From positions 1 to 64,000 of the forward strand of contig CAKRIN010000006.1 of the NCBI GenBank assembly GCA_934343805.1: DNA of 64,000 bases, written 5' to 3'. Positions within the stretch are counted from its first letter, which is position 1; each line of letters begins with the position of its first letter. Position numbers and translations under genes: made by a program. This document shows, one piece after another, positions 47,860 through 57,071 of this stretch. The notes below the pieces were generated by a model. That model was not told the DNA's origin. It saw only the letters and a program-made list of their open reading frames with translations, and did no database searches. Origin of the DNA: an uncultured Lachnospira sp. (GTDB lineage: Bacteria > Bacillota > Clostridia > Lachnospirales > Lachnospiraceae).

Positions 47860-47888
47860 GTGACAAAAAATACTCTCCATATTATAAT
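47860..47888 (+). promoter_or_regulatory. Promoter of the FliD-like gene
   Basis: GTGACA (47860-47865) and TATAAT (47883-47888) have 17-bp spacing on the plus strand, divergent from rpmG. It is a sigma-A type; only a poor sigma-28-like match (TAAT plus CGATAT) lies nearby. Confidence 0.65.
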
Positions 47889-47971
47889 ATTTATACAAAT
47901 ACATACGATATATATAAGGAAACGGATTTCCTTACATTTCACAGATTATTACAGACAAGGAGGTGACTGTT

Positions 47972-49303
47972 ATGATCAGCAGCGTGTACAGCTATTATCT
48001 TTCCCATTACGGGCATAAGACTAACTCTAAGTACGATTCGCACTCAAAAGCACAACTGAAGAATACTTATCGTAAAGTGCAGAAGTCTAACAGCCGCACT
48101 CCTACATATAAAACTGACGTTTCCGAGGCAGCCCAGAAATATGCTATTGACCTGAAAGAGAACGCAAGAGAATTAAGCAATATTGCTAATGAACTTTCAG
48201 ACAGTAACGGAGATGGCATGGTATTCAAAAAATCTGCTGTCTCAAGCAATCCTGATGCAGTCACAGCAACGTTTATAGGTGATAGTTCTTCTCCTGAAAG
48301 TGCCGGATTTGAAGTCGAAGTAAAACAGCTTGCAACAACGCAGATTAATACAGGCAATTACCTCCAGCCTGCTAATCGTGCCGTTAAATCAGGAGATTAT
48401 TCATTTGATCTCAACATCAATAATCTTACATATGAATTTCAGTTTACAGTTGATGAAAGTGAAAGTAATTCAGATATCCAGAATAAGCTTGCAAGGCTTA
48501 TCAACAGATCTAATATAGGACTAGCCGCAACAGTTCAGGAAGACAGCCTTGGCAATACTGCTCTGTCAATAGAGTCTGATATGACTGGTATATCCGGAAT
48601 CCGTCCAACAATATTCAGCATCAGGCCTAATAATGATATTCACGACAATAGCCCTGACTTTGTTGAAGGATTTGACCAGCCAGCTACAGCGAATAACGCC
48701 GAATTCATCAGCACATTTGGTCTGGACAGAGTATCACAGTATCCAGGCAATGCCATATTTTCAATTAATGGCGACGAGCATACTTCTGCATCCAACGATA
48801 CAACCATTAACAAAGCATTTGCATTATCATTTTGCAGCACAACAGATAGTCCGGTTACAATCAATCTTAAAGCAGATACCGACTCGATAGCAGAAAGTAT
48901 CTCTGAACTTGTTTCCGGTTACAACAGGCTTATATCAATTGCCTCCGATTCTGATAATGATCAGTTTGAAGGCAACGCAAAGCTCAGGAAAGAATTTGCC
49001 AGGATATCCAAGGCATATCAGCCTCAGCTTGAAAAGAACGGACTCAGCGTAGACAATAACGGTTCCATAGAAGTTAATCGTGATGCTATATTATCTGCCG
49101 CAAACAATGGTACACTTTCTGATGTATTTAAGACATTGGATTCTTTCAAGAAGTCTATCCAGAATAAGGCTGACGATATATCAATTAATCCTATGAATTA
49201 CGTTAACAACAAAATCGTAGCCTACAAAAATCCAACAAGGCCAGTTAATGATCCATATAATCTTTCTGCATACACAGGAATGATGTTTAACGGATATATC
49301 TAA
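47972..49303 (+). CDS. FliD-like flagellar protein (hook-associated protein 2 family, divergent)
   Basis: The 443 aa protein starts at the ATG 47972-47974, 8 nt after AAGGAGG; an upstream GTG overlaps that site. FliD-type segments are visible: VTATFIGDSSSPESAGFEVE with VKQLATTQINTGNY, SGDYSFDLNINNLTYEFQFT, SNIGLAATVQEDSLGNTALS and a C-terminal LVSGYNRLISIASDSDNDQF. FliD caps the filament and polymerises flagellin outside the cell. The N terminus lacks the usual FliD start and the protein is short, so this is probably a paralogue. It is monocistronic, far from other flagellar structural genes but 9 kb from flagellin. Confidence 0.7.
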   Translation: MISSVYSYYLSHYGHKTNSKYDSHSKAQLKNTYRKVQKSNSRTPTYKTDVSEAAQKYAIDLKENARELSNIANELSDSNGDGMVFKKSAVSSNPDAVTATFIGDSSSPESAGFEVEVKQLATTQINTGNYLQPANRAVKSGDYSFDLNINNLTYEFQFTVDESESNSDIQNKLARLINRSNIGLAATVQEDSLGNTALSIESDMTGISGIRPTIFSIRPNNDIHDNSPDFVEGFDQPATANNAEFISTFGLDRVSQYPGNAIFSINGDEHTSASNDTTINKAFALSFCSTTDSPVTINLKADTDSIAESISELVSGYNRLISIASDSDNDQFEGNAKLRKEFARISKAYQPQLEKNGLSVDNNGSIEVNRDAILSAANNGTLSDVFKTLDSFKKSIQNKADDISINPMNYVNNKIVAYKNPTRPVNDPYNLSAYTGMMFNGYI

Positions 49304-49307
49304 AAAG

Positions 49308-49359
49308 GAACACCTGCCAGTTAACGGATAATGTCCGTTATACTGGCAGGTGTTCTTTA
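49308..49359. terminator. Bidirectional terminator between the FliD-like and acidic-protein genes
   Basis: GAACACCTGCCAG (49308-49320) pairs perfectly with CTGGCAGGTGTTC (49343-49355), and an inner AACGGA/TCCGTT stem adds to it. A T-rich tail follows on the plus strand and TTTTT on the minus, so both convergent genes can end here. Confidence 0.92.
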
Positions 49360-49398
49360 TTGTTGATTGATGATTGCATTATAACCGTCAGATATGCT

Positions 49399-49758
49399 TT
49401 AAATATACTTTTCACCTGCATCATGCAGTGATTTAACAAATATACCAAGCTTGACCAAAGCTTTAGAAACAAGTGTATCGTCATTAGCAGTTAACGCCTC
49501 AGACAATTCTTTTACTGCACTATTAGCCTGTTCTTCATCAACAGCACATCCTTCAGAATTAATAAGCTCTTTCGTGCCGTTATACACTTCAAACAGCCAG
49601 TTGAGTCCTTCAATTATAACATTTACTGCATCATGTGTTTCAGGGTAACATTCCCCTGCAAGTTCTTCTGAAACTTTCTCTATGGCTCCCAACAGCTTCT
49701 CACTGTAAGGTACTGCTTCTTTAAGTACATCTATCTGCTGCTGTCTGATATCTTCCAT
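49399..49758 (-). CDS. Small acidic helical protein of unknown function
   Basis: I do not recognise this family. The 119 aa form starts at the ATG 49756-49758 after AAAGGTGACATAATC; the frame continues 18 codons upstream without a site. The protein is acidic and mostly predicted helical by eye, without membrane segment or signal, containing two Cys residues (CYPETHDAV, EGCAVDEE). It ends a unit with the AMP-binding gene and a GT2 and sits beside flagellar genes, so a secretion-chaperone or regulatory role is possible but unsupported. Confidence 0.6.
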   Translation of the reverse strand: MEDIRQQQIDVLKEAVPYSEKLLGAIEKVSEELAGECYPETHDAVNVIIEGLNWLFEVYNGTKELINSEGCAVDEEQANSAVKELSEALTANDDTLVSKALVKLGIFVKSLHDAGEKYI

Positions 49759-49855
49759 GATTATGTCACCTTTCCTGTATAATCTCATAGCCTTTGAATT
49801 ATATATCGTCACCTATGCAAGAAACTTTAACCACAAATGCATATTAACGACTCAA

Positions 49856-51238
49856 TTACTTAATAATCTCATATATCTTTTCTTCATCTATGCTGCCATC
49901 AGCTCTTCTAGGCAATGGTTCCTTGCTGAGAATAATTTTCTGTATCTCCCAGCGGTAACCCTTCTTCTCATTATACTTATCAATTCTTCTCTTAAATACA
50001 TCCTCTGTAGCTGATTTATCTATCGGAACAATTACAGCTACAAGCCTGTTATCATAAAATGTTATGAACCCTTCTGCTACACCATTAATATTGGTTATTT
50101 GTTCATTAGTCCTTATTCTGCTTATCTTTTCTCCTGTTGGAAGCAGAATAATATCAGGGTTCCTTCTGCTAAGAACAAGGCGTCCGCTCGAATTAATTCT
50201 TCCATAATCGCCTGTATGATATACGCCATTTCTTAACACTCTTTTGGTTTCAGCCTCATCATTGTAGTAGCCCTGCATTACACATTCCCCGCTGACAAGA
50301 ATTTCTCCATCATCAGCAATTGAAACAGCAGAGCTATCAAACAGTGTATAAGATCCATCATACAACTCATTAATACCGACACATCCAGAAGTTTCTGTCA
50401 TTCCATAAATATTATAAACATTAAGATCATTGTCACACAGATTCTCAAACAATCTGAACGGGCAGCTGGCACCTCCTATTATCACACTCTTAAGTTCCTT
50501 GTTAAAGCCATTAACGCTCCTTAAGTAATCTACCATTGAAGGAGTACCTACAAGAATAGACGGATTATAATAATATGTGTCCGCATCAATATGTCTGAGC
50601 CCTCTTCCTATACACACCTTGGCACCACAAGTCATCGGCCATATAAGACTGTATATGAGTCCAAATTCATTGTGAAGAGGAATCTGTGCCAGTACAATTT
50701 CCTCATCATTGCATTCAACTCTGCTGCTAATTGCCCTGGTAGTATTGAGTACATTCTCCACAGAAAGAATAACCGGTTTATCGCATTCATGTGCTGTTGC
50801 AGTAAACATGATAATATTACCTTCACTGGTATTCTCATCATATATCATTCCATCAACATCATCACGCTCTGCACTGCCAATAATAATAGAATCCTTATCC
50901 GATAAAATATACTGGTTAGTAGAAGTAAGCGTATAACTTACATCTGTTTTTTTCAGCAAATCAACTCTTGAATCATGTGGCAAAAAGAAATCAACAAGCA
51001 CAAGATCCTTTCCCGCAAGTATTGTTCCATACATATTAACAATCCATCTGTATGAAGCAGGTCCAAATATAGCAATTCTTCTGCCCTCAAACTTCTGAAG
51101 ATGCAGTGCCTTCTTCTTAACATCCTCAAAAAGCTTTGCATAAGTTACAGCCATTGTGTCATATACCACCGCAACTGCATCCGGCCTTTCTTTCGCATTA
51201 GTCTCAAGCATATTATATAACGTGTTCTTATCTGTCAT
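49856..51238 (-). CDS. AMP-binding (ANL superfamily) protein with degenerate catalytic motifs
   Basis: The 460 aa protein (ATG 51236-51238 after AAAGGATGG) follows the fold of acyl-CoA synthetases and adenylation domains. YGMTETSG (278-285) and TGDYG (342-346) match motifs A5 and A7. The P-loop (A3, about 145-155) reads FTATAHECDKP instead of the Ser/Thr/Gly-rich TSGTTG-PKG. The last motif has PRRADGSIDEEK, placing Ser449 where the catalytic Lys normally sits. So it may bind an acyl-adenylate poorly or have another role. It lies in an apparent operon with GT2 51282-52298, suggesting acyl or amino-acyl modification of a sugar. Confidence 0.7.
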   Translation of the reverse strand: MTDKNTLYNMLETNAKERPDAVAVVYDTMAVTYAKLFEDVKKKALHLQKFEGRRIAIFGPASYRWIVNMYGTILAGKDLVLVDFFLPHDSRVDLLKKTDVSYTLTSTNQYILSDKDSIIIGSAERDDVDGMIYDENTSEGNIIMFTATAHECDKPVILSVENVLNTTRAISSRVECNDEEIVLAQIPLHNEFGLIYSLIWPMTCGAKVCIGRGLRHIDADTYYYNPSILVGTPSMVDYLRSVNGFNKELKSVIIGGASCPFRLFENLCDNDLNVYNIYGMTETSGCVGINELYDGSYTLFDSSAVSIADDGEILVSGECVMQGYYNDEAETKRVLRNGVYHTGDYGRINSSGRLVLSRRNPDIILLPTGEKISRIRTNEQITNINGVAEGFITFYDNRLVAVIVPIDKSATEDVFKRRIDKYNEKKGYRWEIQKIILSKEPLPRRADGSIDEEKIYEIIK

Positions 51239-51281
51239 GGTTTTTCCATCCTTTATAATAATCATCACATGTAATATAGTA

Positions 51282-52298
51282 TTACATTTTCTTAAAATTA
51301 TCTGCTATCTGAATCAATTCATTCTCCGTTACATTACATTTTAATAATTGTACAAGAAGCTGATAAAACTCCTTCATGCTCGTTGCAACATACGGATTGT
51401 CAAAACAATCAGGCATGCACTCCAGCACCTCCTGTTTCAAGCTGCAAAACATATCATATGGCGGTTTCTGAAATCTTAAACATATGACCTTGACTGTTCC
51501 CAGATACCAGGTAAACAGCAGATCCAGCTCCAGCTCATCATGATACAAGCCGAAACATCCTCTTGCATTAAGTTCCTCAAACAGCATCCTGTTAACACTC
51601 ATTATATCCTTATGATATCCAACATCCTTTAATAAAACTGTAGACTTTGGATTAACAAAATAATGATAAAATACAGAATCAACAAATGCAATCTTTACCG
51701 CATACAAATGCAGCAAAGTTCCATAATATATATCTTCATATGCAAGTCCTTCAGGAAACGAAATATTATTATCAGAAAGCAATGAGCGCCTGATAATCTT
51801 ATCCCACACAGCATAACTCATGGGATTGGCTACTATGAATTCCTTTCTCTTAACTTCAGAATCAATATTCATAACTTCAATTCTGCCCGTACCAGCTTTC
51901 GACTTGTCATAATCATTGCCGCGATCCCTTATGCTTTTGCACACAACAACATCCATCTTGCCATTCTCTGCTGCCTCAAGCATCTTTTCAAACATCTCAG
52001 GCTCGGTCCAGTCATCACTGTCTGCATATCCTATATATTCACCACTTGCATACGTCAACCCGATATTTCTCGCACGTCCCATCTTACCATTAACATCACA
52101 ATGAACTGCAATAATAATATCAGGAAACCTGCTTTCCCAATCCTCAATATGTTTCCACGTATCATCAGTTGAAGCATCATCAACCAGAATTATCTCATAT
52201 TGTGACTTATCAAGTGTCTGGCTTGTCAGCGATTCCACACACCGGTCAATATACTGTCCTACATTGTAGCATGGTACAATTACACTTAACTTCTTCAC
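51282..52298 (-). CDS. Glycosyltransferase family 2
   Basis: The 338 aa protein begins with the GT-A motif LSVIVPCYNVGQYIDRCVES, has VDDASTDDTW and the metal-binding DSDDW motif (YADSDDWTEP), so the catalytic half is complete. The C-terminal half is variable and may bind the acceptor. It uses a GTG start (52296-52298) after AAGGGGGATATAC. It has its own promoter upstream and is followed by the AMP-binding gene and the small acidic gene. The sugar donor is unknown. Confidence 0.88.
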   Translation of the reverse strand: MKKLSVIVPCYNVGQYIDRCVESLTSQTLDKSQYEIILVDDASTDDTWKHIEDWESRFPDIIIAVHCDVNGKMGRARNIGLTYASGEYIGYADSDDWTEPEMFEKMLEAAENGKMDVVVCKSIRDRGNDYDKSKAGTGRIEVMNIDSEVKRKEFIVANPMSYAVWDKIIRRSLLSDNNISFPEGLAYEDIYYGTLLHLYAVKIAFVDSVFYHYFVNPKSTVLLKDVGYHKDIMSVNRMLFEELNARGCFGLYHDELELDLLFTWYLGTVKVICLRFQKPPYDMFCSLKQEVLECMPDCFDNPYVATSMKEFYQLLVQLLKCNVTENELIQIADNFKKM

Positions 52299-52342
52299 GT
52301 ATATCCCCCTTTATAATTACCTGACACATATAATAATATAAA

Positions 52343-52371
52343 ATTATAACATTTGACTTATGAATTGCCAA
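52343..52371 (-). promoter_or_regulatory. Promoter of the GT2-AMP-binding-acidic protein unit
   Basis: On the minus strand, TTGGCA (52366-52371) and TATAAT (52343-52348) have 17-bp spacing, about 45 bases before the GTG start. It is divergent from the CgeB-like gene at 52453. Confidence 0.72.
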
Positions 52372-52452
52372 TATCATTAATATATAATAAACTATATTAC
52401 ATAAAGCATATGTACGGCATACAGTGTTATGTGAAAGGGGATAAAATTCATA

Positions 52453-53625
52453 ATGAAAATATTCATGTACAGATATGGAAGTCTGTGTGAACCAGATGTC
52501 ATTGATGCTTTCAGGCGCATTGGTCTTGAAGTTGATGAAGAAACTGCAGAAATATATAACAAAAATCTGACGCCATCGCAATGTGCTGCCATAGTTGCGC
52601 CAAGACTTACAGGCAATAATTATTCATTTGTATTCACAATCAATTTCTTCCCCTGGCTGTCTGATATCTGCCAGATAACCGGACTGATATACATAAGTCT
52701 TATTGTCGACAGCCCTGTACTGGAACTGTATTCTAATGCACTATCCAATAATGTGAACAGAGTATTTCTATTTGACAGGTTGCTCTATAACGAATTCTGT
52801 CGCTATAATAACGGACATATTTTCCATATTCCTCTTGCCACAAATCTAATCCGCAGCAACAAGGTAATATCATCAGCCAGTAAGGATAAGTCAAGCCAAT
52901 ACAAGAGCGACATTTCATTTATAGGTTCAACATATCAGGAAAAATGTCCTTTCAACAATGCTGTCCTGTCTGACTATGACAAAGGCTTTGTTGATGGAAT
53001 AATCAATTCACAGATATGGGTTTATGGTTATAACTTTATAGAAAATATACTTACTGATGAAACAGCAGAACGGCTTCTGTCATGCATACCATCACACTAT
53101 GAATTCCCGCCAGGTTCAAGAGCTGATGTCAAAGCGCTTGTTGCCCAGTACTATCTTAGCGTGAAGGTAGCCGAACAGGAAAGGCTGAGGCTTCTTGGAA
53201 TGCTGTCAGACTCATTTCAGGTCAATATATATACAGGAAGTGACACAAGCAGCATGCCACACATTCACAACTGTGGTTTTGCAAGATCGCTTGATGAAAT
53301 GCCTCTTATATTTAATTGCAGCAAAATCAACCTCAACATAACAGCCAAGTCCATCCGCTCCGGACTACCACTCAGAATATTTGATGTATTAGGGGCTGAA
53401 GGTTTTCTTATAACCAACTATCAGTCAGAGCTTCCTGAAACATTTACTATCGGAAAAGATCTGGTTGCCTACGAAAGTCCCGAACACTTAAAAGAGCTCT
53501 GTACGTATTACCTGCGGCATGAAGATGAACGTCTCGAAATAGCCCACAATGGATATGAAACCATTGCAAAATACCACACATACGACATTCGTCTTCTGCA
53601 GATAATAGACAAAGCTTTCTCTTAA
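52453..53625 (+). CDS. CgeB/DUF3880-type glycosyltransferase (copy 1, opposite strand)
   Basis: The 390 aa protein shares with three neighbours a common plan: an N-terminal DUF3880-like domain (FVFTINFFPWLSDICQITGL, then IVDSPVLEL and VFLFDR) and a C-terminal GT1-like domain (SKINLNITAKSIRSGLPLRI, GAEGFLITNYQSELPE and ending HTYDIRL). CgeB family proteins are thought to transfer sugars; B. subtilis CgeB acts at the spore surface. It is the only copy on the plus strand. Its stop overlaps that of the next copy by 4 bp. Confidence 0.75.
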   Translation: MKIFMYRYGSLCEPDVIDAFRRIGLEVDEETAEIYNKNLTPSQCAAIVAPRLTGNNYSFVFTINFFPWLSDICQITGLIYISLIVDSPVLELYSNALSNNVNRVFLFDRLLYNEFCRYNNGHIFHIPLATNLIRSNKVISSASKDKSSQYKSDISFIGSTYQEKCPFNNAVLSDYDKGFVDGIINSQIWVYGYNFIENILTDETAERLLSCIPSHYEFPPGSRADVKALVAQYYLSVKVAEQERLRLLGMLSDSFQVNIYTGSDTSSMPHIHNCGFARSLDEMPLIFNCSKINLNITAKSIRSGLPLRIFDVLGAEGFLITNYQSELPETFTIGKDLVAYESPEHLKELCTYYLRHEDERLEIAHNGYETIAKYHTYDIRLLQIIDKAFS

Positions 53626-54818
53626 TTAAAAACAATATTAAAAATCTCATTAAAGCGGACATCATATGTATGATGTTCCGCTATTTTTTCACTGCCACTT
53701 CTTGCTATAGCTTCCCTTTCGTCATCATGATCAAGGTAATACCTGCATTTGCAGATAAGATCCTCCTCTGACTCATACAATACCATGTCTTCTCCAGGAA
53801 CGAAGAAATCAAAGAAATCTTCCTGATAATTAGACATAAGAAAACCTCCTGCTCCCATTATATCCATTCCTCTAAGCGGAATACCTGACTTTATACTTCT
53901 CAGAGTAATATTAAGATTAATCTTTGAATTTCTGAATACATACGGCATATCATCATAGTAATCTATAGGGCCACAGTTATTAACACCTGCAAGTCCCGGA
54001 GTCGGATTAGGTGTATACAGATTAATCCTGTACTGCTCTCCTAACCCCTTTCCAAGCAGTTTCATTATATCCATTCTTTCATCTGATGCCATCTTCCTCG
54101 CAAGAAAATAATCAGCATACAGATAAGAAACAGTTTCAACTCCATCCTTACTTGGTTCAACCGGATAATTCTTAATCATATCCTTAAGAACCTCGCCAGA
54201 TAACAGCTGTTCAAGAAAGAAATATCCATACACCTTTCTCTGTGCCTTCATTATCGCATCAAGATATCCTTTTGTGAAATCATTTATGCCCTCAAGTCTG
54301 TCGAAAAGATTATGTTTTTCATTATACATTGATCCAACAAACGCAATGTCCCCCTTAAATCTGCCAATATTATGTGAACAGACCGTCTTATCAAGCATAC
54401 GTTTCATTCTGTCAGCATTAACCGCTAACGGCGCATAATACACAGTATTAATGCCCGCCGTCTTAAGTTCCATATACTGTGTTTTGTCAAATATAAACAC
54501 ATAATTGCACGGATTGATAATAGTGTATGAATACAGCAGAACCTGTGGACTATCATACACAAATGCTATATATGGCACATTTCTTTTCTTGCAGTTATTA
54601 GATATTACCGGACTGAAATTAAATGTAAACACACAGTCAAAAGGCTTATTATCAACTCCCTGCCCGAATTTATCATCAAATATTTTATCAAACTCAGGAC
54701 TTATTCTGTCTCTGTAAAGATTAGTTTCCACGACCACATATTTATGTCCATTTTTTTCAAAACATTCTTTAATATCTTCCGTCCCGAAATTCTTATATTC
54801 AAATATAAGTATATTCAT
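53622..54818 (-). CDS. CgeB/DUF3880-type glycosyltransferase (copy 2)
   Basis: The 398 aa protein starts at the ATG 54816-54818 after AAAGGAACTGTGACA, overlapping the end of the upstream copy, so the two are coupled. Motifs: CVFTFNFSPVISNNCKKRNV, VYDSPQVLLYSY, FIFDKTQYMEL, APLAVNADR and the C-terminal SKINLNITLRSIKSGIPLRG, MDIMGAGGFLMSNYQEDFFD, FVPGEDMVLYESEEDL. Clearly paralogous to copies at 52453, 54821 and 57061. Acceptor and sugar are unknown; a role in flagellin or surface glycosylation is inferred from neighbours. Confidence 0.78.
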   Translation of the reverse strand: MNILIFEYKNFGTEDIKECFEKNGHKYVVVETNLYRDRISPEFDKIFDDKFGQGVDNKPFDCVFTFNFSPVISNNCKKRNVPYIAFVYDSPQVLLYSYTIINPCNYVFIFDKTQYMELKTAGINTVYYAPLAVNADRMKRMLDKTVCSHNIGRFKGDIAFVGSMYNEKHNLFDRLEGINDFTKGYLDAIMKAQRKVYGYFFLEQLLSGEVLKDMIKNYPVEPSKDGVETVSYLYADYFLARKMASDERMDIMKLLGKGLGEQYRINLYTPNPTPGLAGVNNCGPIDYYDDMPYVFRNSKINLNITLRSIKSGIPLRGMDIMGAGGFLMSNYQEDFFDFFVPGEDMVLYESEEDLICKCRYYLDHDDEREAIARSGSEKIAEHHTYDVRFNEIFNIVFN

Positions 54819-54820
54819 TG

Positions 54821-56011
54821 TCACAGTTCCTTTCTGATAACATCAAACATTTTCTTAATCTGATGTTCATATGTAAACATATCAAGTATTCTGTCATGTC
54901 CATTAGCTGCTATCTTCTTTCTTTCAGCCTCATGTTTTATATAGAATACTGCCTTCTCACAACAGTCTCCGGCATCAATATATGATACAAAATCTTTTCC
55001 CTCTGTCATATATTCATTCAGTTCAGGACAGTAATTGGTAAGAAGAAATCCTCCTGCCCCCATTATATCTAACGCTCTCAGTGGAATTCCTGTCCTGATA
55101 TTCCTCAACGTAACATTAAGATTAATTGCAGAATTGGCAAACATAACCGGCATATCACGCTCATAATCTATATATCCTCTCACTCTGACGCCCCTCATAT
55201 CGCATCCTGATGACTGGGTATAAAGCGTCACATCGCATACTTTGGACAACTCCTTTAATATTCCTGTTCTCTCCATTGATGAAATATTCTTCTTTAACAT
55301 ATTAAGAATCATATCTGTGTCCTTTACAAAGAATTCCTCTTCCTTTGAAAAACTGACATACTTCTTAAGCCTGTCACACAGAGCATCGTCAAACATTTCC
55401 TCCAGGAGCTCACTTCCCGGCATGGCAAGCTGCGCAAGCTTAATTCCATTGATATATCCCTTTTCATACTCTGGAAGACCTGCAACACTCTCAACAAAAT
55501 CCGGCTCGTTGTTATACAGATTTCCCATAAATGCAACGCCCTTATTAATAAGTGCAGGACTGACATTATCTGCGCATGCCCTGATCTGAGCATCTGTTCT
55601 TCTCACATTAACAGCCAACGGCAGATGATATATATGCTTCACGCCTGACTTCCTGATTCTTTCAACCTCTGAAAAATCAAAATGAAACATAAAATTATAA
55701 GGATTATATATCATTTCAGAATACATAGTCATACATGGACTGTCGTACGTCCATGATACATATGGAATCTTATTTCTCAGCGCAATTTTAGATATAACAG
55801 GCATAAAATTACATGAAAATATAAAATCATATGGTTTTCCACAATTCCTGGCATTATTCAGTTCATTTTCAACAATATTAAGAAATTCAATGTCCTTAAT
55901 ATAGCTCTTAATCTCATATGACAGAAGCTTTACCTCATTTCCGTAAGCTTTCATGGCATCACATACGTCGTTCTTAATAATCTCATTCCATGTATAATAT
56001 AATATCTTCAC
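54821..56011 (-). CDS. CgeB/DUF3880-type glycosyltransferase (copy 3)
   Basis: The 396 aa protein has a GTG start (56009-56011) after AAGGAGAAATTC. Motifs: FIFSCNFMPVISKIALRNKI, SWTYDSPCMTMYS, FHFDFSEVERI, PLAVNVRR, AINLNVTLRNIRTGIPLRAL and DIMGAGGFLLTNYCPELNEY. Its stop TGA lies inside the start region of copy 2, indicating operonic translation. Same family as the other copies; divergence between copies suggests different substrates. Confidence 0.78.
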   Translation of the reverse strand: MKILYYTWNEIIKNDVCDAMKAYGNEVKLLSYEIKSYIKDIEFLNIVENELNNARNCGKPYDFIFSCNFMPVISKIALRNKIPYVSWTYDSPCMTMYSEMIYNPYNFMFHFDFSEVERIRKSGVKHIYHLPLAVNVRRTDAQIRACADNVSPALINKGVAFMGNLYNNEPDFVESVAGLPEYEKGYINGIKLAQLAMPGSELLEEMFDDALCDRLKKYVSFSKEEEFFVKDTDMILNMLKKNISSMERTGILKELSKVCDVTLYTQSSGCDMRGVRVRGYIDYERDMPVMFANSAINLNVTLRNIRTGIPLRALDIMGAGGFLLTNYCPELNEYMTEGKDFVSYIDAGDCCEKAVFYIKHEAERKKIAANGHDRILDMFTYEHQIKKMFDVIRKEL

Positions 56012-56021
56012 GAATTTCTCC

Positions 56022-57071
56022 TTAAATGCAGTTTCTCATATAATCTGCTGCCATTTTCTCAAGTTCATCATCTGACAGGCCAGCACAGTCTATGAGCTTA
56101 AGACTTTCCATTTCTTCCTTTACCCCCGGATATCCGATATATGGATTGTCCTTATAATCCGGAATATATTTTTTAACAACATTTATCATGTATCTTAACA
56201 TAACAGCCGGCATTGGCATTCTTCTTGCTGCCATAAAATAAAATGTTTCTGCGTAAAAAGAATGTAAAAAATACAAGTTAATCTCATCCCTGAATTCATC
56301 CATATATCCAGAATTGCTCATTCTTGTATACACATCCTGCTGCACCTGCAGATGCTGTACCATTGTTGAAGGATTATTCATGTAAGAAAGCATTGTACCA
56401 TTCTCATTATATCTATAGTAATATAACTGTGCCTGTGTTACAGCAACTCTGTCTGCATAGAACTTCAACGGATATGTAAAAAGCGGCTCTTCATATGCAA
56501 CATTTTCTGCATAGCGTACACCCGCCTCTGCTATCAGCCGGCTGCTGTATAACTTGGTTGTACATGACTCATTAAGTATAGATGAATCCAGAAGATACTT
56601 TTTTCTGTCCTTTGCATAATCATATATCTTCACATCAACATTATCTATATGCCTGTTATAATCGGATGGCAGCTGTTTCGTTTCCTTGTATCTGAACTGC
56701 ACAATGTCACAGTTATTATTCATCATTATACTGGCAAGAATCTTATACATATCAGGATGTATCCAGTCATCTGAATCAACAAAGCTTATATAATTTCCTG
56801 TTGCATATGACATTCCTATATTCCTTGCCGTTCCCTGCCTTCCATTCTTATCACACAGCACAAGCATTATATTATCAGAATACTTCTGTTCATAATATTT
56901 AAGAACATCTACTGTGTTGTCAGTAGACGCATCATCCACCAGAATTATCTCCAGATGTGACAATCCTATCGTCTGATTAACAATACTTTCAAGACATTCA
57001 CCAACCATTCTACCAACATTATGGCATGGTACAATTACCGATATCTTAACATCCGTCATATCATTTTTCAT
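56022..57071 (-). CDS. Glycosyltransferase family 2
   Basis: The 349 aa protein has the GT-A motifs ISVIVPCHNVGRMVGECLES, VDDASTDNTV and VDSDDWIHPDMY, so it is catalytically complete in the N-terminal half. The start ATG 57069-57071 follows GGAGATAGCAG within the end of copy 4, an 11-bp overlap. It resembles the GT2 at 51282 in its first part and differs later. Together with the CgeB-like copies it forms a glycan-assembly set. Confidence 0.88.
   Translation of the reverse strand: MKNDMTDVKISVIVPCHNVGRMVGECLESIVNQTIGLSHLEIILVDDASTDNTVDVLKYYEQKYSDNIMLVLCDKNGRQGTARNIGMSYATGNYISFVDSDDWIHPDMYKILASIMMNNNCDIVQFRYKETKQLPSDYNRHIDNVDVKIYDYAKDRKKYLLDSSILNESCTTKLYSSRLIAEAGVRYAENVAYEEPLFTYPLKFYADRVAVTQAQLYYYRYNENGTMLSYMNNPSTMVQHLQVQQDVYTRMSNSGYMDEFRDEINLYFLHSFYAETFYFMAARRMPMPAVMLRYMINVVKKYIPDYKDNPYIGYPGVKEEMESLKLIDCAGLSDDELEKMAADYMRNCI

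Noticed and set aside
52299..52452. A plus-strand promoter for the first CgeB-like gene.
   Set aside because: The AT-rich region has several partial -10 matches but none with a convincing -35 at proper spacing, so I did not list one.
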